Of a stretch of 42,378 bases of DNA, positions 16,407 to 25,700 are shown in pieces. Both the position numbers and the translations under genes were made by a program. A model generated the notes under the pieces. The model saw nothing but the letters and a program-made list of their open reading frames with translations. It was not told where the DNA came from and did no database searches. Numbering within the stretch: position 1 is the stretch's first letter; every line of letters starts with the position of its first letter. Where the stretch lies: positions 1-42,378 of the IMG/VR virus record IMGVR_UViG_3300007276_000095; one strand, given 5' to 3'. The DNA is from a virus.

Positions 16407-18143
16407 TTAAAATGTGTATACTTTAGGTTTTTTCGTATCAGGATCTATTACATAATTACCGTTACTTAACTGTTTGTAATACGTTCCATCATCTCTTTTT
16501 ACCCAAGTGCTATTAGGATTTCTATAGTCTGGTATATTGTCTTTACCCTCTTTGATAGCGACATCCCAATTAGCCTTAGCGAGCTCTTGATCTTTTTTCT
16601 TTTTAGCAGCTATTCTTTCAGCAGAGCTAGTAGAGTTTTGTGGATTTTTATTATTGTAGTTTAAATCATATTCTCCCGTACCGTAAGCGCTCGGCGTTGA
16701 CTTTCCGTTTGCTTTATGCATGTCGTTGTGAACCCCTCTAAGTCTTTCTACGTAGTAAGCTTTTAATTCGTCTCTTAACCACTCTCCAATGTTTTGGTTT
16801 TCGTCGTACGGCTCGCTCCAATTAGCCCCGGCAGAATACTTGCTAATATCAACGTCTGGATTCTCTAAAGTAAAATCGTCAATCCAAGTTTTTCCATCAC
16901 CGTCTAAATCGTCATACATCCAAGAAACCATTACTTTTTTATTAGGATCTTGTTTTGTTCCAAAAAGTTGATTTACTAAGCTTTCAGCTTTACCTTGACT
17001 AAAAGGCATGTTTTCTTTTTGATTTTTAGCAACCTCTTCTCTGTATTTCGCGAAAGCACCTAAACCATCTTCATCTCTTTCGAAAATAGTTTCGTTGAGT
17101 TGGTCTAAAGTAACTATGCTTGTTTGACCGCTAGCATCCATGTTACCAACCACAAACTGTATCTGCCCGTTTGGACTTATTAACATATCAGCTTGACCAC
17201 TGTGTATTTGATTTAAGTAGTCATACTCTGGCGTATCAAGCGTAGCGTTAGAGTATCTAAATCTTCCGTCATTGTTTCCTTCGCCTTCACCCTTACCATG
17301 CATGTTAGCCCAATCATCTCTATTGGTCTGTACCTCTGTCATCTGTGTATTTAAAGCTTTCCACTTGTCTTCGATAGCTATTATCTCAGACTTTATTTGT
17401 TTAAACTTAGGGCTATTAGTATTTAAGTTTTCGGCTTTAGCTTTTAGATCGCTCATTGCTTTTTTCTGCTCAGATAAGTACTGAGTGCAAGCGTTGGTAC
17501 CGTTTTTAAACTTATTAAAACCATTGTTAGTTTCCTCAACGCTATATTGATCAAGCTCTTTTTGAGCCTTTTTTCTAACGCTTTCCTTCATTAAAGCAAC
17601 TCTATCTACTAAATCATTTACGCCGCTAAAAGCGTTATACTGCTTTCCAGCTTGATTCATACGTCTAACACCAGCTATTAAAGTTGCGTCTGCTCTACCA
17701 TACTTCATTGGGCTTTTCATAAAAGCCATAGTTCCAGTATTTCCTTTACTAAAATCAGGTATAAACCTGTCTCTATTCTCTAGCTTATCATCTTTTAGCG
17801 TTTTCTTTTTTATTTTTTCTTCTTTCTTTAGAGCTTTCTTTTTCTCTCGCGCTTGTTGTTTATCGTATTTGTCTTCATACGATCGAAGCTTTTTTAACTC
17901 TCTTTCTTCTTTTCTAGCTTCTCTTTTTTCTGCTCTTTCTTCTTGCTTTGCAGCTACTTTAGCTTGATAAGCCTCGCTTTGCTTGTAGTCTCTAATCAAA
18001 GCTTGTAATCCATCTAAAGCGCTACTAACGCCAGTAATACCCATGTTCTCTACAGGAAGACCATTAGCTAGAGCTTGTTGAACTTGAAGTTCTCTAGCAT
18101 TTCTTTCTTCCATGTATCTTTCGTAATAACTCTTCTCAGCCAT
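16407..18143 (-). CDS. Internal virion protein with N-terminal coiled coil and EF-hand-like loop
   Basis: This 578-residue protein has a highly charged coiled-coil N-terminus (about residues 60-130, very rich in Lys/Glu/Arg). A KSPMKYGR motif follows near 150, then a helical middle and a mixed C-terminal half. A loop at about 412-423 (DLDGDGKTWIDD) has the D-x-D-x-D-G calcium-binding pattern of EF-hand or dockerin loops, with Asp instead of Glu at position 12. It lies between the 237-residue Ala/Gln-rich protein and the giant protein, the usual place for ejection or pilot proteins in short-tailed phages. I recognise no named family. The ejection-protein role is inference from context and helical content. 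Confidence 0.75.
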   Translation of the reverse strand: MAEKSYYERYMEERNARELQVQQALANGLPVENMGITGVSSALDGLQALIRDYKQSEAYQAKVAAKQEERAEKREARKEERELKKLRSYEDKYDKQQAREKKKALKKEEKIKKKTLKDDKLENRDRFIPDFSKGNTGTMAFMKSPMKYGRADATLIAGVRRMNQAGKQYNAFSGVNDLVDRVALMKESVRKKAQKELDQYSVEETNNGFNKFKNGTNACTQYLSEQKKAMSDLKAKAENLNTNSPKFKQIKSEIIAIEDKWKALNTQMTEVQTNRDDWANMHGKGEGEGNNDGRFRYSNATLDTPEYDYLNQIHSGQADMLISPNGQIQFVVGNMDASGQTSIVTLDQLNETIFERDEDGLGAFAKYREEVAKNQKENMPFSQGKAESLVNQLFGTKQDPNKKVMVSWMYDDLDGDGKTWIDDFTLENPDVDISKYSAGANWSEPYDENQNIGEWLRDELKAYYVERLRGVHNDMHKANGKSTPSAYGTGEYDLNYNNKNPQNSTSSAERIAAKKKKDQELAKANWDVAIKEGKDNIPDYRNPNSTWVKRDDGTYYKQLSNGNYVIDPDTKKPKVYTF

Positions 18144-18148
18144 ACCTA

Positions 18149-18862
18149 TTATTTCTTTTTAGATTTTGCTTTCTTCTTTTTGTCATTAGCATGAGCGCTA
18201 ACAGAAGCTTTTAACTTTGGATCTTTCATGAAAAACGCACCTGCCATATCTGTAACACCACCCCACATTTGTTCGTTTGCAGCCGCTTTGTTTGCGTTAG
18301 CTTGTGCCATTTCTTCTTGAGACATACCTAGCAAAGTAGCCTGCTTATCAGCTTCCATTTGTCTAGATATAGCTTCACCTTCAGCTTTCATCATACCTAC
18401 TTGCTGTCTACCTTTAAGTGTTTGTGATTGAATATCTGCTGCGCCAGTTGCTGCGGCTTGTTGGTTAGCAGACTCTTGAGCTCCAATGCTAGCAGAAGAC
18501 TGCCTAGCTTGTTGCGATGCAGCACCGGCTAAAGCTTGTATGTTACCAGCGTTAAACGATCCGCCAGATTCCATGCTACCCATAATGTTGGCTTGTTGCT
18601 GCTGAAAAGAATCTCTTTCGAACTCAGCTTGCTGCGTGTTAACCGTTAAGTCTTCGAAGGTATTCTCCATACCTTCCATTTCATTTTTAAGGCCAGCGTA
18701 AGGATTAGAGGTGTCTAAGTTTTCATAAGCCTTCATTCGCTCAGCGTGCTTTCTTTTAGCTTCTTTCTGCTCTTTTTTGGCTTTCTTGTTTTTTATAAAG
18801 CCTGATATACCTTTAGCCGCACCTAAACCTACAGCTGCTATTGTTGCTATTGTAAATGACAT
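18149..18862 (-). CDS. Ala/Gln-rich internal virion (ejection-type) protein
   Basis: This 237-residue protein has an N-terminal hydrophobic Gly/Ala segment (MSFTIATIAAVGLGAAKGIS) followed by a Lys-rich stretch. A long Ala/Gln/Ser-rich helical region comes next, then a second short hydrophobic patch (WGGVTDMAGAFFMKDPKLK) and a Lys-rich end. This resembles the small pilot or ejection proteins of podoviruses, such as the T7 gp14 type, which insert into the host envelope during DNA delivery. The similarity is in layout and composition. It lies five bases upstream of the 578-residue internal protein and just after the cupin. Confidence 0.75.
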   Translation of the reverse strand: MSFTIATIAAVGLGAAKGISGFIKNKKAKKEQKEAKRKHAERMKAYENLDTSNPYAGLKNEMEGMENTFEDLTVNTQQAEFERDSFQQQQANIMGSMESGGSFNAGNIQALAGAASQQARQSSASIGAQESANQQAAATGAADIQSQTLKGRQQVGMMKAEGEAISRQMEADKQATLLGMSQEEMAQANANKAAANEQMWGGVTDMAGAFFMKDPKLKASVSAHANDKKKKAKSKKK

Positions 18863-18863
18863 A

Positions 18864-19346
18864 TTATTTGTTTTTTATGTATTGATCGTAATCTTCTATG
18901 CTCATTGCTACGATGCTTTTTTCTAGTTCTACCATATCTCGAGTGTTGCTTGGGTTTTTGTGAACGTTAACGAATACTGAATCTTCAGCGGCGTATATTA
19001 ATCTTTTCGACCCTGGTTCAGCTAACACGTAGCACGGGGCAACATACTCTTTTTTTGAATCTTCTTTCGCCACTATTAAACGCCCGCTCATTAAAAACCA
19101 AACGTGCAGATGTTTGTGTATAGCACCTACGACAGCCGAGTCTTGTTTCATAAACATTTCTCTAACGTAAATACCGTCGGCAAAAGTATGTTTTAGTGGA
19201 AATTTGTCGCTGTGCACTATGCTTTTACCGTCACCTTCGACTAAGTCTCCGTCAGCAATAGCTAGCAACGATCTTTGGAAAGCCTCTATCTTCTCTCTTT
19301 GTTGCAGCTTGTGCTCAATATTTTTTAGCTCTACCTCGTTAGACAT
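18864..19346 (-). CDS. Cupin-fold protein in the virion gene cluster
   Basis: This 160-residue protein fits a single-domain cupin. Motif 1 is around IHKHLHVWFLMSGRLIV (His77, His79, His81, then Gly88). Motif 2 is around EPGSKRLIYAA...VFVNVHKNP (Pro111, Gly112, His129). The metal-binding Glu usual in motif 1 is not in its normal place, so metal binding or enzyme activity is uncertain and a structural beta-barrel role is possible. The first 30 residues are helical and charged. The ATG follows an A/T-only leader with TTAAA repeats. Its location between tail and internal virion genes suggests a virion part. Substrate unknown. Confidence 0.75.
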   Translation of the reverse strand: MSNEVELKNIEHKLQQREKIEAFQRSLLAIADGDLVEGDGKSIVHSDKFPLKHTFADGIYVREMFMKQDSAVVGAIHKHLHVWFLMSGRLIVAKEDSKKEYVAPCYVLAEPGSKRLIYAAEDSVFVNVHKNPSNTRDMVELEKSIVAMSIEDYDQYIKNK

Positions 19347-19361
19347 TTAATTTAATTTAAT
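19347..19361 (-). repeat. TTTAA/TTAAA pentamer repeats upstream of the cupin gene
   Basis: The bases directly before the cupin ATG read ATTAAATTAAATTAA on the minus strand. This is the reverse-complement register of the pentamer array at 1260 and 39636. There is no purine-rich ribosome-binding site in the leader, as is common in Bacteroidota and their phages. Confidence 0.45.
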
Positions 19362-19390
19362 TACTGTTATATAATCACACTTAGCACCGC

Positions 19391-19756
19391 TTATTTACTG
19401 CTTTCAAATACCTCGCAGCCAATAGAGAATATCTCAGCTTTGTCAGTAGACTTGTTGACAAATTTAATATCAGCATAGTAACCTAACAAACTAGAAAGGT
19501 TAGCGGCGTTGTCTTTGCTAAACATTATGAAGTTGCTTGTGGTAGGAATTGAAACGTTATCGTCATGCGTTATTACTACAATATTTTTATTTATGTGTTC
19601 TATAGGACCCATTTTAACAATGTTACTATAGCCTGTAGCTGTTTGCACTTTACCGGCATCTGCTGCCGCTTCAGTAACAGGCACGTAATACGCTATATCA
19701 CCTACCTGAGCAGAGATGTTTACGTTGTTTGCAAATTTTAAGGTTAGTGTTGACAT
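19391..19756 (-). CDS. Small conserved marine-phage structural protein
   Basis: This 121-residue beta-rich protein begins MSTLTLKFANNVNISAQVGD. It contains IMFSKDNAANLSSLLGYYAD and ends EIFSIGCEVFESSK. I associate this pattern with a small structural protein found in many marine phage genomes, usually without a function. There is no catalytic motif or membrane helix. It begins one base after the stop of the muzzle/tail gene, suggesting coupled expression and a tail- or head-associated role. A 44-bp A/T-rich gap without a hairpin separates it from the cupin. Confidence 0.75.
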   Translation of the reverse strand: MSTLTLKFANNVNISAQVGDIAYYVPVTEAAADAGKVQTATGYSNIVKMGPIEHINKNIVVITHDDNVSIPTTSNFIMFSKDNAANLSSLLGYYADIKFVNKSTDKAEIFSIGCEVFESSK

Positions 19757-19757
19757 A

Positions 19758-22700
19758 TTATATTATTTTTTTTCTTGCAAGTACAAATCTTCCAGCGTTA
19801 ACAAAACTTGGGCTTATTATTAATGGATCAAAATAGTAGTCTGTATCTGTTTGCACTTCGCTACCAACAACTGAGGTTTCGTACGATATAGTGAACTCAA
19901 TAGCTGTACATTTTCCACTAGAAAAAGTACCAGCCGCATGCAATTTATAATTACCCAATTGCGTAGCAATAGATCCTTTCGTTAAATCGTTCTCGCTTGC
20001 TATGTCCATAAACTCATCAAGCTTGTCTTGATCATTAATTCTAATGGCTGTTGTGTCAACTAAGTTGTACATAACGAACTCTGTATCTGTACTCTCTACT
20101 TGAGTCGCCGTGTACTTGAACTTATGTGTTGCAACAGCACCTGAAGAGTAAGCTCCGTGAATATCGACTTCGTAGTACTTGCCGTGATTGTCCGAGTCAA
20201 ATCTCAGCCCAGTCCAGTTGCTAGTTCCACTGGGGTTTGCTCCTCCAGTTCCAGCTAACAGCTGCTCAAACGTTATCGATGTCAAGGTTGCGTTAACGCT
20301 AGACGTGCCTAAGCCGTCGTGATTATAAGCGTCGTAGTTAGTTTGCTCTGTCTGCGTCAGTGTTAATCCAGTAGGACTGTAGCCATATTTGTGTGTTGTT
20401 ACAAAGTCGACGTGAGAAGCACCTCCGGCAGCAAGAATATAGTCAATCTCGTCTATAAATAAACTGTATTTATGATTTAAAGTTGGAGCAGCTGATGTCG
20501 TACTCATTGCCGGCGCTGGTATTCTTAAGAAAGCCCCAGCCTCCCAGTTAGCGGCTAGAAGAATGTCAGGGTACAAAGATACGTTAGGAGCAAGTTTTAT
20601 TGTCATCAAAACTTTGTTATCAGCTTCGTCAGCACCTGCAAATACGCCGTCTATATAATTACCTAAATTACTGAACTCAACGCTCTTTATAGCGTCTTTA
20701 ACAGGTATTAAGTTGTTAGCCCCATAGGTAGAGTTGCCTCCACTATTAGGGTAATAGTCTATTGTTTGTCCTTCAAAACTTACTACACCAGGGTCGCCAG
20801 AAACATAGTATTCTTGATTTCTAAAAGTTAGCACTCCAGTAGAAGCGCTCAAGTCTCCGCTGGCTACAGCTACACCTAAAAAAGAGGTTATACTACTTAC
20901 ATTTATTACCTGTCCTACGTTTGGAGCTAGCACTATCAAAAAGTCTTCGAAAATATCGTCTAGATCTTCTTGGCTAACAACCGTCGTGGAAGTTGCTACT
21001 GTTGCCTCATCGTGAAAAACCGTAGATTTAGCTACTACATCAACATAGTTTGTGTCAGGGCTCGGCACGGCGTTTGTTTTTAAACTACCGAAAGTAAATG
21101 AAAATGGTGGAGTAGAAGCCTCGTGATCTATAAAATAAGGATTATCAGCTGCTACATCAACGTCCTCAACGCCTATGCGAACTCTAAGATCTGAAGCAAT
21201 AAAATCTGATGGATCGTCGAAAATCGGTATCTCTATAGCGTTCTCAATTAAAAGCGCTGGTATTCTTAAAAAGTCTACGTTACTTTGTGACCCAGTCCCA
21301 CTCGTATCAGGATTGTAAAAAATTCCAACAGTTATACTATTGACGTTTCCGCTTATATCGTAATCGTAAGTATATTGAAAATTGTAGTTTCCATCAGCTG
21401 AGCTAAGCGTGATAGACGCGCTGTCAGAAGCATCGTTAAATTGATTGAACGTTTTTCTAGCGGTCACGGTTGCACCTCCTGAGTCGTTAGCTGGTGTTGT
21501 GGCTAAGCCGTCGTTGTCTACAGTTGAAAGAGTATTTGTTATTTTAGCTATGTCAGTAGCGTTAAAGTAGAAACCTTCGTCTGCTATTAACTTAAAATAA
21601 GCTATCTGTGTAGAGTTATTATAAGGATTTATATTTTCAGCTGATATCTCGTATGTAGCATCAAATATGTTTCCAAGAACTTTGTTAAAAACGTTAAACT
21701 CCTCACCGTAAGAACCAACGGTGTAGTCTGTACTCACGGCTAAAGGTGAGACTATAGAGTACGGTTGGCTATTGTTACTTATCGTTACACCTGTAGTGTC
21801 GTCTTCTATATCTGAGAAAAACTCAAAGCATAACTTAAGCGTATGATCAACTAATGCTACGCTAGTCATAGTAAACCCAAGATTAAATGCTAGGTCGGCG
21901 CTTACATTAATGTCATCATAAATTATTGTAAGGGTAACAGTGACTTGACCAGCGGTAGGAATATCGGTATCAACATCGTAAGATATTCCATTATATACTA
22001 CTTTCCCTACTGTCACGCCACCTACTGCGTTGAAAGCGTCAGAGTCTAAATTTATATTACCAAGAACATAACCGCTGGCAGCTGTAAGCGTTACGGTGCT
22101 TTCAACAGAGGATGCGCTCGCTCCAGTTAGCAAAGAGTCTGAATCACCAACTATTGTAGGAGCATTGCTTCCGCCTGTTTGATTCATTGTTGCTGTTATA
22201 GTTCTCAAGGTTCCAGCCGTGGTGCTACCTAAAACACCGCTAGCAGACCCAATACCTTGAAAAGAAATTTCTTGAGAGTCTAAGTTTCCAGATCCGCTAC
22301 CATCGCCTCCGCCTAATGTGTTAGCCCATGTGGTTCGCAAACCTTGTATAGAGTTAAACCATTTACCTTCTTTTTCTTTAAACTCTAGAACATTACCTTC
22401 TTGTTGATCAGTACTTATAGATTCTACATACCAACCTTCTCTAGCTACATTATTGTAGTACTCTTGATAGTTTTGATCAGGAGTTCTAGTAGCATAAGCG
22501 TCGTCGTCATTTACCAGTACAACTCTAGCTTGTGATCCCTCGTAGTTTAGTAAGTTGAAACTTTTTACTGACGAAGGCATATCGTTGAACACAGGGGTTA
22601 CGCTAGAATAGTATTGCGTACCATAGAAATTATTTCTAGCAGCAGAGCCTGGATTAACACCATGCTCCCAAATTTTACCTGAATTAAAAGTGTAATACGT

Positions 22701-25700
22701 GTTGTTTAAAGATAAACCATGCTCTAAGGCGTATCCTCTAAAGCTAACCCAACCGTTAGTACTTTCGTTGAAAGAAAGCGTATTAACTTCTTTGGTAGAA
22801 GCTGTGGCGTTGATAGCAGAGTGTATGGTTAAATCATATTCGTCTTTTCTAGAGTTAAAAGATCCTACGGCGGCAGCAGCGCTCTTTAGGTTATCAGCAA
22901 AATAGTTCTTCATGCCTATATCTGATATTTTTGTTAAACCGTCCTTAGAAAGCCTTAAAACAGCTCCTCTAGCTCTGTCTGTAAAGTAACATCTAAACTC
23001 GTTCTCAGCGAAAGACTCTGGATTTCTAGATATACCAAAGTCACCTGAAAAAGGTATAGCTGTTCCAAGAACCCTGTTTGAAGCTGTCAAGTTAGTGTTA
23101 CCATCAGCATTAAATAAAGCGTCTTTGCTAGAAAGAACTTTAAGAACCTTATCTTCGCAAAATGTTACGATGTCTGTATTTCTCGAAAATAGCTTTTGTA
23201 TACTACCGTACTCTGGATTTAAGTCTTTTGTTATACCTTCAGCAGCTATAAATTGATTTAAGCTATTGACACCGTTCTTAGAGTTGTATATTCCAGAAAA
23301 TATCAAACCATGTTTTAAGTGTTTTCTCTTGTAGTTTGAAGACACTGTAGAAACTTTAACGCCGTTATCTAGTTTTGTAGAGTTGAATTTGTCTAATATC
23401 CTGTCTGTTTCAACCCCGTTTTCAAATGTAAAGCAGTTGTAAAAAGGTAGCGTTTGTGGTTTACCCCAATTGTATGACTTTATATAAAACACGCAGTTAC
23501 CACTTTGATACTTTACTTTTTTATCACCATCTAGAAATCCTTTGAAATTTTGATTTATAGCGTGTACTGAAGCTGAGTTGTCGCTTTCGTCTAAATTTAT
23601 TTCTAGCGTAACAACAGTTCGATCGTGCTTGCAAACTCTAAGGTAAGCTTTTTCGTATATCATACTACCATCACTACCGCTGTGAAAGTTCATTAGCATT
23701 GGAACTCTTAGTTTTACTATGTTTTTGTCTAATCCTTTTATTGGTGAACCGTAAACAGACTGTATTGAATTGTGAATTTTGTGGTAAAACACGGTGCCCG
23801 TGTCAATACTTTGAGCCTCTGGATTTCCAAAGTTAATCGCTTGAGTGGTGCCATCGGGTTTTACCGCTATACCTGTTACCCTGTCGCCAGGCTCGATAAA
23901 GTTTTCTATGTTTTCATTCCATAGATAAACAGGATTAGCTCCACCAACCTCATAGTATATATCTAGGTCTGGTCCTTGATCTGGAAGAGTTTGAAATATA
24001 GCGGTATTAGCTCTAGTTCTAACCATACCATTCGTGGCGTTTCTAAAGTTTTTACGAAGAGCGGCATCAGCTTTTATTTTCACAAAAAACTTACCTTTTT
24101 TATCTTCGTCAGACACTGATATTCCTTCTGGCAACTCTGGGTTTGGGTGAGCAGTGTCCTCGGCTCCACCGATACCAGGTATAGTCGTTGGATTTGGTGC
24201 TTCGTTAGATATAGCTAAAACTTTATACTGATTTGGATTTATACCAACCCAATGGTCAAGAGGTTTAGTTAATATTAAAGTATCATCTTCTTTTATTTTG
24301 TTTCTTTCAGTTGAGTTAAAAGAAACCCAATATTCTAAGGCTAAGCTTGGTGCTCCATCGGAAAGTAGCGCTGGATAAGCAGCGTGCATTGCTAGGTTGT
24401 AATACTCGTTTGATGTTTCTTTAACAAAGTACTTATAGTACTCAGCCCAATAAGGTATTGTTCCTTTAGGACATACGCTTAGTCTTAGATCAGAAACTCC
24501 CGACCTATGCTCAGCTTGCCCTAAGCTAAAAGCAGCATCCTTACCTACAATCACAGAAGATTCTCTTCCGTATCTGTCTTTAAAAACAACGCCAACCGTG
24601 TATGTCCTGTTTCTTTTCAAACCAGGCGCCACTCTACCCCTACCATTCCTACCATCAGTAGATATTATACCTATGCCCTGCTTAAAGTCCAAGCTATAGT
24701 TATGCTCTAATGACTTTTTACTTGAAAAGTTAAAGTTTATTTTTTTTCTATTAGAATCTACTAAGTCATAACCTTCTTGATAGTTAGCGTAAATTAGCCT
24801 GCTAGAAGAGATACACTGTGCTTTGGCTGTGATCGGAACATTGTCGAAAGGTCTAAACACCTGCATTTCAGGTATCACGCTTCCAACTGTGCCAGGAGGT
24901 ACTATGTAAAACCCTCTATTGTGCGACGCGTTGTAAAATCTAAAATCACTAAGATGATTATGTGAATATTGATGAGTTAATCCCGCGAAGGTTGTTTCGT
25001 CTAAAGTGTATGGCCCTAGTATAGGTCCAGCAGAAGGGGCAGATCCCCAAAAATTGCCGACACCAATAAGCGGGTTGACAGTACTTAAAGGGATATGCTT
25101 GTCTCCGCCTTGATACCCAGAGTGGTTCCAACTAGAAGATGGTTCTACAACAGAAAACTCTCCGATAGGGGTTGGAGCACTTTGTACTGTTGATCTTTTA
25201 ATATTCTTTAGAAGATACACGTTAGTGTTTCCGTCTTCTTTGTATAAAATATCTACAGAGTCTATATCTATAGGCCTAAGGCTGTTTCTTCTTCTTCCAA
25301 AAGTAGGATAACCATAGCTTTCAGTTAACTTACCTCCACCTAAAAAGTTTGTTACAGCTAGCCATTTTAAGTTGTTTTTTATAGCTTCATTTTGGCCATT
25401 ATCAGAGTTATACAGATAAGGGCATTTGGGCATAAAAGCCGGCTCTGTAAAAGGTGATATAGGAGAAACTTCCCCGTCTTTATATCTCCACCTATAAGCA
25501 AATCTAACAAATTTTTCCTCGTACATAGACCCAGCCTCTTCTGAGTCTAAGTAGGCCACCCACTTACAAGCTAAAGGCGTTGTTGTTGAGTTTACGTCTA
25601 AAGTGTCTGTGGCTGCGTTTTGATAACCGGCGTTAGCATCTACAAGAATTACTTTTATTTTTGTTATTTTTTTCTCATCATAACCAAAGTGATGCTCTAT

